Positions 24,463 through 33,074 of a DNA stretch of 34,984 nt are shown one piece after another. The notes under the pieces were generated by a model. That model was not told the origin of the DNA and searched no databases. It worked only from the letters and a program-made list of their open reading frames with translations. The translations under genes and the position numbers were made by a program. Origin of the DNA: DATKBT01 sp035546295. Its GTDB lineage: Bacteria > Acidobacteriota > Thermoanaerobaculia > Multivoradales > Multivoraceae. Location of the stretch: assembly GCA_035546295.1 (NCBI GenBank), contig DATKBT010000059.1, positions 1 to 34,984 on the forward strand, read 5' to 3'. Numbering within the stretch: position 1 is the stretch's first letter; each line of letters starts with the position of its first letter.

Positions 24463-27400
24463 AGATCGGCCTCGATTTTCGCTTCTTGTCGTTTGGCTCG
24501 CTGGTCACGAAGCGAGGGATGGGCCGCTTCACGTTACAGCAGCTACGCGAGGCGCTGGCTGTCGGTGGCGACGACGACTATGTCCTGTTCTGTCGCAAGG
24601 GACAGGGGCGGGACGATCTGACGACCGAGATTCGCCGTCATCCGCGTGTCCGCCTGAAGACTGTGCCGTCGCTGGCTCGGAACGAGGGTGCCGAACCCCC
24701 CAATGGAGCACGCGTGCGCTTCGAGCTCGAGGGTCAGATCCAGGAGATCATCGCGGCCGAGAAGCTCGATGTCTTTCACGCCACGGCTCCGTTCATTCTC
24801 GGAGACCTGGTCCTCCAGCAGGTCGATTCCTGCCCGTACGTCGCAACTCACTACGACCTCATCCCGATGGTGTACCCACAGCAGTATTTCCCTTCTGGCA
24901 AGCACGATGTCTATTGGGAGAGCTACTGGCGTGATGTCTATACTCGTGCAGCGACGTTCGTATCGCGGGCGGACCGCCTCGCAGCCATCTCCCGATTCGT
25001 CAAGTCGGAGGCGCAGCTCTACCTGGGAGTTGCCGACGAGCGGATTGACGTCACCTATCCCTTCGCGGAGCCGATCTTTCGGCCATTGACGGAGGTGGAA
25101 GGAGAGGAGGCGATCGCCGAGCTGCGTGAGCGACTCGGCCTCGGCGGAGAATTCGTGGTCGCTCTTTCGCACTTTCACTTTTCGAAGAACCTGGAAGGTC
25201 TCATTCGGGCCTTTCGAAAGTTGCAGGAAAGGGGCTTTCGAGATCTGGCGCTGGTCATTGTGTGCGAGCTGCGCCCGGACGAGATACGGCTGGTGCGCGA
25301 GCTTGGGGATCGTCATGGCGTTCGCGAGAACCTGTTCCTGACGGGGCTGATCTCCGACGACGAGTTGATCGGACTCTTCAACCGCTGCCGTGCGGCAATT
25401 CACGTGTCACGCTACGAGGGCTTCGGCCTTCCGGTGCTCGAGGCGATGCAGTGCGGAGCGGCAGTGGTTGCCAGCCGGGCTGCCTCCTTACCTGAGATTG
25501 CGGGGGAGGCGGCTTTGCTGGCCGAGCCAGATCGGCCAGACGACATCGCGAACGCGGTCGCTGCCATCCTGGAGAACGACGACTTGCGATCGGGCCTTCG
25601 CGCTCAGGGGCTACAACGCTCTTCGCTGTTCAACGGCCAGCATCTCGGCGACCAGATCCTCGCTTGTTACCGCAAGGCCGTGGAGCAGCGAGAGCGAACG
25701 CCACGCTCCCCGAAGCTGAGCCTGTGGTCGCCGATGCCTCCGCAGGAGAGCGGTGTCGCCGACTACTCCTTCGAGCTGATCGAGTGGATCGAGCAGCATG
25801 TCGATCTGGAGATCGTGGTGGACCGCGACGTGACGCCGGCGCTGGAGCGGCCGTTGCGGTCGGTGTTTCGGTCGGCCGATCGCGAGCGTGTCAGACCGGC
25901 GCGAGCAGACGCGTTGGTTTTTCAGTTCGGGGGGTCCGGGCTTCATCTGTTCGAGTTCGAGAGCCTGGCCCTCGAGCCCGACCTCGTGACTCTTCACGAC
26001 TTGACGTGGGGACGTGTCGTCCGGCTGGCTTCACGCGGCGACGAGGCTGCGTTCAAGCGAGAGATCGCGCGACTGGAGGGACGCGACGCCGCACGGGAGT
26101 ACGGCGCGATTCTCCAGCTCGAGCCGACAGAGCGACACGCCGCCGCGGAGAGCTTCCTTACACGCTACTTCCTTCTCGGTCCGGTGATCGGCGCGAGCCG
26201 GATTCAGGTCGTTCACTTCGTCGGCGGAGCGGAGACTCTGGCAGCACGCTATCCCGAGGCCGACGCGCGTTTCATGCTCATGGGTGTCGCTGACACCATG
26301 GCTGCAGTGCCGTTCGAGACGCGCGAGCCTCCCGGGCGGCGCGCTGATGATTCTTGCCTCGAGATCGGCGTGTTCGGAAGCGTCGATCCGGTGAAGAGGA
26401 TCGAGCGTCTCGCCGACGCCGTGGCGGCGCTCGGTGGTGAGGGCGTGAACGCACGCGTTAGGGTCGTTGGCGCTCCGTCGACTCCGGAGTACGGAGACGC
26501 ATTGCGGCGGTACCTCCAGATGCAGGGTGTCGAGCGCTCCTTTCACCTTCGCGGCCGTGTGACGAGAGCCGAGTTCGACAGGGCGATGCTGGAGTCGGAC
26601 GTGGTGGTGAACTTGCGTTGGCCGTTTCGTCAGCAGATGTCGGCTTCGCTCATGCGGGCGATCGCGGCCGGCAAGCCAGTCATCGTCACCGACGTCGAGG
26701 CCTGGCGAATGTTCCCCACGGAGTTTTGCGACTACTTACCGGCGGGCGAGGGGGAGGTGGAAGCGCTGGTGCGGATCCTGCGGGGTCTTCAAGTCGATCG
26801 CGACGAGATCGAGCGTCGGGGCGCGGCCGCGAGGCGGTTCTACCGCGAGCACGCAACGCTCGACGCGATGGGTGGAAAGTACCTCGAGCTGCTCGAGCTG
26901 AGCCCGCGAGAGAGCGAATCCAGCAGGACGGCGCTTCCCCTGGCGCCCAGCGGCGTGATCCAGGTCGAGCACCGATACGAGCAAGATGTCGCGTGGGCGC
27001 TGGAGCAGCTGGTTCCGGATGCGGTCGAGCTGGAGGAGCGTCTACGGCTGGCCGGTGGTCTGGGCGGCGCTCTGGCGGAGAGTGCGGTGCTCCTGGCGTT
27101 GCTCCGAAAGCGTGGATCCCTTGAGGGAGGGGCCGACGTGGTCGTCCTGGGAGGTGTCGCGCCGCGCCTCCTCGGAGTCATCGAACCACGTTGCGCAAGC
27201 GTCGGGGGGACGTCGAGCTCGCGGATCGGCTGTGATCAAGGACCCACCGACGCGGATCCTCCCTGGGAGACCGGCCTCGCCGACGGGAGCGCCGATGTCG
27301 TGATCGTGAGCCGTGAGATCGCTGTCCACGATCCCGAACAACTCATCGCCGTCGTTTCCGAAGCGCTGAGGATCGTAGCGGACGATGGCGTCGTGCTCGT

Positions 27401-28595
27401 CTCATTCTGGCATCGGGTTGCCGGGCCCGCGAACCACGACGGCGGGGAGTGGAGCGGCACGCTGTCGGCTTCGGATGTCGAAACCGTGTTGATCGAGTCT
27501 ACGGGAGGCGAGGCGGTCGAGCCCTTCGATGGAACTCTGTCTCCTTCGACGCGAACTGTGCAGCGAGTGATCCGCCTCGACTCTCCGACGGCGAGACTTC
27601 GGCCGGTCGAGATCGACTCGGGCCGAGTCGTTTGCGGCGGATTCGTGTCGCTACGACGGCCCACGGGTTGGAGGAGGGCGGAGATTGGGCGTGGCCGACT
27701 CGGCGAGTGGAAGCGCGACTGGATCAAGCATTCGCGATCCGAGGATCTGTTGAGGGCCGAATCGCCCGCCGACGAGAGCGCGGAGCCCGGCGAGGCGGCC
27801 TCCTGGGGCGACTCCGATCTTCGGCAGCTCCTCTTCCGCTGGAATCAGGTCCGTGCGCGCAGCGGGCTGGAGTTGGCATCCTCGGGCAATTTCCTGTCCA
27901 GGGCGGGTGGTTTCCTGAGGAGGACGGCGCGGAGGATTCGCGATCTCGGCATTGCCTGGGATCGCCTTCGCGACCTCCTCGTCGCCCTGGTCCATCGCCA
28001 GCAGGTGCTCGACGAACAGCAGAGACTCGTGCGGGATGAGCTGTACCGTCTGCGAGACGAACTCTCGCAGTTCGAGCGTCGCCTCGACCAACGCGAGGAG
28101 AAAGAGACCCTTCGAGGTCTCGAAGCCAACGAATCGAAGCGGTCTCGCGGGAACAGCGCCGCCGTTGGCGAGATCGCGACAGCTTGGCTGAGCCCGCCCG
28201 AGATGAGCGAGCTCCTGCGGGAGCTCGAAGAGCTCGAGCCCGGATTGCGGACGTGGGGATCCATCGAGCTGTCGTTTGCTCGCGCCTGGTCAGAGGATCT
28301 CCTCGAGATCGCTCTTCGCAGATTCGGTGATCGGATCGCAAGCGTCACTGCGAGCGGGTATCGATCCCCGAACGACGCCTGGATCGTGGTGGACCTCGGT
28401 AGCGTCTGGCCATCGGCGGCGCTGCTGCGCTGTGCAAGGTGGCGGCTCGCTCCTGGGGGTGTCCTGCTCTTGATCACCCGAGCCGGTGACGCGCCCCCAA
28501 CTGTCGAAGGCGTTCAGCAAGGCGCGGACGTTCCGAGCCGAGCGCTCGGAGGCGCCCGCATCGTGTGCTGGCGACGCGGAGGTGAGCACGGGTAG
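24459..28595 (+). CDS. Giant multidomain glycosyltransferase with coiled coil and methyltransferase-like parts
   Basis: A 1378-residue protein. Residues 1-400 form a GT4 mannosyltransferase-like domain (MKIGLDFRFL, ALSHFHFSKNLEGLI, SRYEGFGLPVLEAM with Glu320 and Glu328). Residues 420-810 form a second GT-B unit beginning SLWSPMPPQESGVADYS; its acceptor region reads LRWPFRQQMSASL where relatives have LRxPTxGETS, so its key Glu is Gln. Residues about 834-1100 are a degenerate methyltransferase-like fold (VVVLGGVAP, GSADVVIVSREI, RIVADDGVVLVSF). A coiled coil spans about 1166-1218 (LRDELYRLRDELSQF). Residues 1245-1378 look like the last half of another methyltransferase (WRLAPGGVLLLI). The pattern recalls E. 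coli WbdA-WbdD, where a coiled coil sets O-antigen length, but here in one chain. Function is inferred. Confidence 0.82.
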   Translation: MKIGLDFRFLSFGSLVTKRGMGRFTLQQLREALAVGGDDDYVLFCRKGQGRDDLTTEIRRHPRVRLKTVPSLARNEGAEPPNGARVRFELEGQIQEIIAAEKLDVFHATAPFILGDLVLQQVDSCPYVATHYDLIPMVYPQQYFPSGKHDVYWESYWRDVYTRAATFVSRADRLAAISRFVKSEAQLYLGVADERIDVTYPFAEPIFRPLTEVEGEEAIAELRERLGLGGEFVVALSHFHFSKNLEGLIRAFRKLQERGFRDLALVIVCELRPDEIRLVRELGDRHGVRENLFLTGLISDDELIGLFNRCRAAIHVSRYEGFGLPVLEAMQCGAAVVASRAASLPEIAGEAALLAEPDRPDDIANAVAAILENDDLRSGLRAQGLQRSSLFNGQHLGDQILACYRKAVEQRERTPRSPKLSLWSPMPPQESGVADYSFELIEWIEQHVDLEIVVDRDVTPALERPLRSVFRSADRERVRPARADALVFQFGGSGLHLFEFESLALEPDLVTLHDLTWGRVVRLASRGDEAAFKREIARLEGRDAAREYGAILQLEPTERHAAAESFLTRYFLLGPVIGASRIQVVHFVGGAETLAARYPEADARFMLMGVADTMAAVPFETREPPGRRADDSCLEIGVFGSVDPVKRIERLADAVAALGGEGVNARVRVVGAPSTPEYGDALRRYLQMQGVERSFHLRGRVTRAEFDRAMLESDVVVNLRWPFRQQMSASLMRAIAAGKPVIVTDVEAWRMFPTEFCDYLPAGEGEVEALVRILRGLQVDRDEIERRGAAARRFYREHATLDAMGGKYLELLELSPRESESSRTALPLAPSGVIQVEHRYEQDVAWALEQLVPDAVELEERLRLAGGLGGALAESAVLLALLRKRGSLEGGADVVVLGGVAPRLLGVIEPRCASVGGTSSSRIGCDQGPTDADPPWETGLADGSADVVIVSREIAVHDPEQLIAVVSEALRIVADDGVVLVSFWHRVAGPANHDGGEWSGTLSASDVETVLIESTGGEAVEPFDGTLSPSTRTVQRVIRLDSPTARLRPVEIDSGRVVCGGFVSLRRPTGWRRAEIGRGRLGEWKRDWIKHSRSEDLLRAESPADESAEPGEAASWGDSDLRQLLFRWNQVRARSGLELASSGNFLSRAGGFLRRTARRIRDLGIAWDRLRDLLVALVHRQQVLDEQQRLVRDELYRLRDELSQFERRLDQREEKETLRGLEANESKRSRGNSAAVGEIATAWLSPPEMSELLRELEELEPGLRTWGSIELSFARAWSEDLLEIALRRFGDRIASVTASGYRSPNDAWIVVDLGSVWPSAALLRCARWRLAPGGVLLLITRAGDAPPTVEGVQQGADVPSRALGGARIVCWRRGGEHG

Positions 28596-28953
28596 CGGCG
28601 CACTCGGGCGCCGAGGTGAGCCGAGGAGCGTCCGGTCAGTGGCCGCCAGCGGAGCCCCGTCGATCGAGGTTTCCGCCTCCACGTAATCGACCGCGTCCGG
28701 CGCGTCCCGGCACTGCCGTGTGCGGAAGGAGGTAGAGTCGTCAACGAGTCGCCGGAATCAGCAGAGACACTGACCCGGAGTCCCCAATGGGATCTCTGTT
28801 CTGTGATCGATGACATCTAGCTCGAGACGCTGTGGTTCGGAGTCGCGGGTCCAAACCCGATCGGCGGGACGAGGCGCCTCAACGGCGCGATCGGCCCCGA
28901 TGGCGGGGCTCGAGGTGGAGGAAGATCGCGCCCTCGGGGGAGTCGGGAAATCG
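28596..28953. other. Gap before the GT-C gene
   Basis: No gene was recognised in the 358 bases before the favoured GT-C start. It contains GTAGAGTC (28732-28739), a strong GGAAGGAGGT at 28724-28733 that no start codon follows at a useful distance, and an upstream in-frame ATG (28810) whose product would be a low-complexity Ser/Arg segment. Confidence 0.4.
28732..28739 (+). promoter_or_regulatory. possible -10-like box upstream of the GT-C gene
   Basis: GTAGAGTC, identical to the boxes near 4272 and 16458, lies 70 bases before the ATG at 28810 and 214 before the ATG at 28954. It suggests that the last rightward genes have their own promoter. Confidence 0.28.
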
Positions 28954-31005
28954 ATGCAGCCGGAGGCGACCTCAGGGTCCGCGGTGGATGTCGATCAGGC
29001 AGAGCAAGAGACGCTGAGCCACGGCAGGTTCATCGCCGAGGCCGAGCCGCGCCAGCTCGTTCGCTTCCTCTCCTGTGCATTGCTTGCCAACCTGACGCTG
29101 CTCAGCGTCTACCTGCTGGTGTCGTATCCCCAGCTGTTCCACAGCGACAGCGCGACCAAGAACCTGCTGGCCCGCGAGATTCTCCAGTCTGGCACGCTGT
29201 TCCCTCGTGGCTTCGACTACACGAGCAACATCTGGCTCGTTCACGGCCACCTCCTCGTCCTCGCGGTCTCACCGCTGCTGGGCACTGGGCTAGCGGCTCA
29301 CACCGCCGCGATGAGTCTGTTCGCCGTGCTCTTCCTACTCGCGGTCTGGGGACTGCTCGTCTACCTCCGGCTGTCGATGCCGGCGCGGCTGACTTCGCTG
29401 CTCGTGATCTCGGCTGGCTTGTCGAGCGAGTGGGCAGAGAACGTCTACGGCCAGGGGGCATACGGATTCTTGTGCCTGCTCGTGATCGGTATGACGGTGG
29501 CTACGGGAAGGTACCTGGTCGACCGCGCTGAAGGCTTCGTCCCGGGCGCATTCGCAGTGTCGGTCTACTTTCTGGCCGGGCTCTATGGCGGACGGGGTGC
29601 CCATCTTCTGCTGATCCCGGTTGCCGGCGCGCTGATGGCCTTGCCGCTGCGTGGCGCTGTTGGACGTCCCCTCGTATGTCTACTAGCAGCCATTGGTGGT
29701 GTGGTGGCCCGTGGTCAGATCCTCGGGCGTGTGACCTTCACGCCCTTCGTCGGCTCCTACTTCTCGGACGCGGAGGGCGACCGCAGCATCGGCGCCGGTG
29801 CGGCGGTCCTGCGACTATTCGATCTGCTGCCGCACGAGCCGTTGACCACGGCGAACCCGCTCGCCTTCGTACACGCGGCGCGGTTCGTGCTCTTGCTGCT
29901 GCTCGCCGGGCTCGGAGGTGGCGCGCTGCTGATGCTGCGCCGCCGGCTCGAGCCGCGACGGCGCTTCTTCGTCCTCTACTGTGTCGGTCTGCTCATGGTG
30001 ACGCTCTACACGTCGACGTTCCTGAGTGAGCTGAGCGGGCAGCCTCGGTACCTGGTTCCAGCGGCGTTCGCGGTCTTCGTAGCGAGCGGCCTGTTCCTGG
30101 ACGAGTCCAGGCGGCTGATGCGTGTGCCCTGGGTGATCGCCGCCTCGAGCTTGTTGCTGGTCGTCTCCGCCGCCTCTTACGCGCTTCCGGCCATGGCCAC
30201 GCCGCCGCAGGAGCCGCCCCGACTGGCCGGCTTGAGAGATCTGGTCCAGCTGTTGGACGATGCGGAGGTGCGCAGTGGATACGCCCCCTACTGGTACAGC
30301 GGCGCCATCGCCGTAGGAACGAACTATCGCGTCGATCTTCGGCCAGTGAGCTTTGACGCCGGTCTCCCGGTTCCGGTCCGGCACCTCACTGTCGACAGCT
30401 GGTACGCACAGGGGGGCCAGGGAAGGACCGCTCTCGTTCTGCCGACGGAGGAGGACGCTCTGCTGGACGAGGAGTTCTTGAGCTCGCTCGTCGGAGCTCC
30501 TGAGCGAGTGGTCGAAGCGGGAGACTATCGCCTGCTGATCTACGGCGGCGATGTCTTTCCCAGCCTGCCCGCTTGGCGCAAGGCCAATCTGGAGGAGGGA
30601 GCAGTGGAACGACTCGCGTTTCCGGCCTCCGTCCTGCCCACCCAAGTTGGAACGCTGCAGTCAGGCAGCCTTTGGGCGGATGCCGGAACCTCCCCAGGGG
30701 TCTTGGCGTACGGGCCTTACGTCCGGCTGCCGCCGGGGGCGTGGCGCGTGATCTTCGACGTGGAGATCCGGGAACTGTCGGGCGAAGGCCCGGTGGGATC
30801 ATGGGACCTGGTGACGGATCGGGGCGATGTCGAGCTGGCTCGCGGTGCTCTCGAAGAGCGTGGACGCCGCCGTGTCGCGGTGCGCCTGTCGTTGCCGACG
30901 CAGCTCGCGCCCCCCGGGCTCGAGGCGCGGGTGTTCTACGCCGGGCGCGGCGAGCTCCTCCTCCATGGCGTCGAGGTGGAGAGGGTTCGTGACGAGTCGG
31001 ACTGA
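28954..31005 (+). CDS. GT-C-like membrane glycosyltransferase with C-terminal domain
   Basis: A 683-residue multi-pass protein. The first membrane helix (FLSCALLANLTLLSVYLLV) is followed by a loop FHSDSATKNLLAREILQSG, the place where GT-C enzymes of the PMT/ArnT type carry an acidic catalytic motif. About ten further helices follow to residue 410 (for example FLCLLVIGMTVATG, LLLIPVAGALMALPL, FVLLLLLAGLGGGALLML). The last 250 residues are soluble, probably periplasmic, and end in a beta-sandwich-like section (AWRVIFDVEIREL, LEARVFYAGRGELLLHGVEVE). It would transfer a sugar from a polyprenyl-phosphate donor, such as the GtrB-like enzyme at the right edge could supply. The ATG at 28954 follows GGGGGAG; ATGs at 28810 and 28900 are alternatives. 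Confidence 0.75.
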   Translation: MQPEATSGSAVDVDQAEQETLSHGRFIAEAEPRQLVRFLSCALLANLTLLSVYLLVSYPQLFHSDSATKNLLAREILQSGTLFPRGFDYTSNIWLVHGHLLVLAVSPLLGTGLAAHTAAMSLFAVLFLLAVWGLLVYLRLSMPARLTSLLVISAGLSSEWAENVYGQGAYGFLCLLVIGMTVATGRYLVDRAEGFVPGAFAVSVYFLAGLYGGRGAHLLLIPVAGALMALPLRGAVGRPLVCLLAAIGGVVARGQILGRVTFTPFVGSYFSDAEGDRSIGAGAAVLRLFDLLPHEPLTTANPLAFVHAARFVLLLLLAGLGGGALLMLRRRLEPRRRFFVLYCVGLLMVTLYTSTFLSELSGQPRYLVPAAFAVFVASGLFLDESRRLMRVPWVIAASSLLLVVSAASYALPAMATPPQEPPRLAGLRDLVQLLDDAEVRSGYAPYWYSGAIAVGTNYRVDLRPVSFDAGLPVPVRHLTVDSWYAQGGQGRTALVLPTEEDALLDEEFLSSLVGAPERVVEAGDYRLLIYGGDVFPSLPAWRKANLEEGAVERLAFPASVLPTQVGTLQSGSLWADAGTSPGVLAYGPYVRLPPGAWRVIFDVEIRELSGEGPVGSWDLVTDRGDVELARGALEERGRRRVAVRLSLPTQLAPPGLEARVFYAGRGELLLHGVEVERVRDESD

Positions 31006-31041
31006 TCGTGAGCGATAAGCAGCGCCGGGCAGGGAGCTGAG

Positions 31042-32154
31042 ATGGCAGGACATCTTGACGGCCGGTTCTCGGTCAAGCTTTCCAGCTACCTGGAGCTCAA
31101 GCGCCGGGAGCTGCTGGCAGAACCGGAGCTGGCCCCCGCGGCACTTCGGGCGATCGAGCGTCAGTACCTGTTCGATCCGCGGGAGGACGAGCGTCGCCAG
31201 GGCGAGGTTCGCCGCCACTACGAGGCGGAGATTCGACCGATCTTCGAAGGTCGTCCCCTGCAGGGAATCGAACGCCTCTATCGACGCTCGCTTATCGTCG
31301 AGCCGACGATGCTGTGCGCTGCTCATTGTCGCTGGTGCATTCGTGGCCAATACGAGCCATTTCACCTACCGGACTCCGAGTTCGAGAGGATCGCCCGCTG
31401 GGTCGGGACGGCGGCAGAGAACCGCGACATTCGTGAGGTTCTGATCACCGGGGGCGATCCGCTGACGGGTGTGAAGCGGTTGCGGCTGTTGGTCGAAGCC
31501 CTCTTTCGTCATGCGCCGCAGGTTGCCCTCATTCGCGTAGGGACTCGCGTTCCGCTTCAGGCGCCGCGGCTGGTAGACGAGCGCCTCTCGGAGCTCTTGC
31601 GCGACTTCTCCGAGCGAATGGAGATCGGGCTCCACGTCAACCATCCAGCCGAGCTCTTCTCCGAGGTCGTCGAAGCATGCGCGAGGATTCGTGCTACGGG
31701 CGTCCGCGTCTATAACCAATCGGTGCTGCTTCGCGGGCTCAACGATGACATAGAGACCCTTTCCGAGCTCGGCGAGGCCCTACGGCGTCTCCACATCGAG
31801 ATGCACTACCTGTTCCATGCCGTACCGCTCCGCGGCATGAGACATCACCGTACTTCGGTCGCCCGCGGCCTTGACCTGGTCCGTCAGCTCACGTCGTCCG
31901 GCTCTGTTTCTGGCCGCGCCAAGCCGATCTTCACGCTCCTCACCGACGTAGGCAAGGTCACGCCTTACGAGGGCACCATCCTCGAGCGACGAGGCCAGAA
32001 CGTGCTGCTGCAGAGCTACTACAGCATGAAGGACCGGCTCTCGTTCAGCCCCGCCTGGCGGCTTCCCTCGTCGGCGCAAGTAGACGAGCACGGACACCTA
32101 CAGGTGTGGTACGAGGACGCGCCGGATGACACGACGCTCGCTTCACCGGGCTGA
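31042..32154 (+). CDS. KamA-family radical SAM enzyme (aminomutase-like)
   Basis: A 370-residue relative of lysine 2,3-aminomutase. CAAHCRWC (Cys92, Cys96, Cys99) binds the 4Fe-4S cluster and SAM; Arg101 matches the Arg that holds the substrate carboxylate; VLITGGDPL is the SAM-binding GGD; Lys in DVGK fits the PLP-binding Lys. The two Asp residues that hold the lysine side-chain amine in the clostridial enzyme fall, by eye alignment, on Val (HYLFHAVPLRG) and Leu (PIFTLLTDVGK). A different, non-basic amino-acid substrate is inferred. It starts 36 bases after the GT-C gene with AGGGAG before the ATG, and two bases before the sulfotransferase, so it belongs to the glycan operon. Confidence 0.85.
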   Translation: MAGHLDGRFSVKLSSYLELKRRELLAEPELAPAALRAIERQYLFDPREDERRQGEVRRHYEAEIRPIFEGRPLQGIERLYRRSLIVEPTMLCAAHCRWCIRGQYEPFHLPDSEFERIARWVGTAAENRDIREVLITGGDPLTGVKRLRLLVEALFRHAPQVALIRVGTRVPLQAPRLVDERLSELLRDFSERMEIGLHVNHPAELFSEVVEACARIRATGVRVYNQSVLLRGLNDDIETLSELGEALRRLHIEMHYLFHAVPLRGMRHHRTSVARGLDLVRQLTSSGSVSGRAKPIFTLLTDVGKVTPYEGTILERRGQNVLLQSYYSMKDRLSFSPAWRLPSSAQVDEHGHLQVWYEDAPDDTTLASPG

Positions 32155-32156
32155 CC

Positions 32157-33074
32157 TTGAGCGCCACTGTACCCGCAGAGCTCTTCGTACTGGCCGGCCT
32201 TCCACGCACCGGCACGACGTCGCTGTTTCATATTCTGGGCAGGCACCCACAGTTCTGCCAGCCCTATCGCAAGGAAGTCGGCTACTTCTTGTTCAACTTC
32301 GATCGCGGCCGCCGATGGCTAGATCGGGTCTACGGCCACCGTCTCCCTGGTCAGCTCTGCCTGGATGTCACTCCCGAGTACTGCCTCAGCGGCCAGGCTC
32401 TCGATCGCATCGTCGAGCACGATCCGCCGGTGCGCGTCGCGCTCGGTGTTCGGCACGCAAGCGCCCTGGCGGCCTCGCTCCACCGCGAGCTGCGGCGACG
32501 CCGGGATGACGTTCCCGATTTCGATTCATGGCTCGACGGCTATGGCTATCATCGACGGGGAACGGAGATTCGCTACGAGCTCGGAAGGGGGGCCCTCGTC
32601 CGGGCCATTGAAGATTATCGGCGGCGCCTCGGCCCGCGGCTGCTCCTCTACGACTACGATCTACTGCTCTCGGATCCGGTGTATGTCCTCCGCTGCATCG
32701 AAACCTTTCTTGGACTGAGCGGCCACTTCACGCCGGACGGTTTCAAGAACCTGTTCTTCAACGCAAGCAACCGCAGCGACTCGCGTCCGATCTCGCGTTT
32801 CTTGGCAGAGGAACCGCTCATTGCCGTGCTCGAGCGCGTCATGCCCCGCAGACTGCTCCTCCTCATGGCGAGGTGCTTCTATCTGGCGATGAGCCGGGGA
32901 CGCCGAGCCGCGGCTGGAACCGCCGGGATCAGCAAGACGGAGAACTCGCTAGATGACGAGGCTGTGAAAATCTCGCGGGTGTTCGGCGCAGGTCCGGTCG
33001 TATTGGGGACCGGTGATGCGGTGGTGCCGAGGTCTCAGGTTCGTCGTCGCCTTGATCTAATTGGTAGGTTTTGA
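32157..33074 (+). CDS. Sulfotransferase family protein
   Basis: A 305-residue protein with the PAPS-binding loop GLPRTGTTSLFHILGRHP (residues 14-31), followed by YRKEVGYFLFNF, which matches the KExxYF element of carbohydrate sulfotransferases, and VRVALGVRHASALAASLHREL, corresponding to the 3'-phosphate-binding Arg/Ser strand and helix. DYDLLLSDPVYVLRCIETFLGL is the usual C-terminal helix region. It likely sulfates a glycan or lipid using PAPS. The start is TTG at 32157, two bases after the KamA stop and the only start codon before the P-loop. Its stop codon abuts the stop of the convergent ATP-grasp gene. Confidence 0.82.
   Translation: MSATVPAELFVLAGLPRTGTTSLFHILGRHPQFCQPYRKEVGYFLFNFDRGRRWLDRVYGHRLPGQLCLDVTPEYCLSGQALDRIVEHDPPVRVALGVRHASALAASLHRELRRRRDDVPDFDSWLDGYGYHRRGTEIRYELGRGALVRAIEDYRRRLGPRLLLYDYDLLLSDPVYVLRCIETFLGLSGHFTPDGFKNLFFNASNRSDSRPISRFLAEEPLIAVLERVMPRRLLLLMARCFYLAMSRGRRAAAGTAGISKTENSLDDEAVKISRVFGAGPVVLGTGDAVVPRSQVRRRLDLIGRF

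Noticed and set aside
28724..28733. Strong Shine-Dalgarno-like GGAAGGAGGT
   Set aside because: No ATG, GTG or TTG opens a frame at a useful distance, so no small gene was called.
28839..28870. A T-arm-like string (GCGGGTCCAAACCCG) that suggested a tRNA
   Set aside because: It lacks the TTC of a T-loop, and no matching acceptor stem, D-arm or anticodon arm could be assembled upstream.
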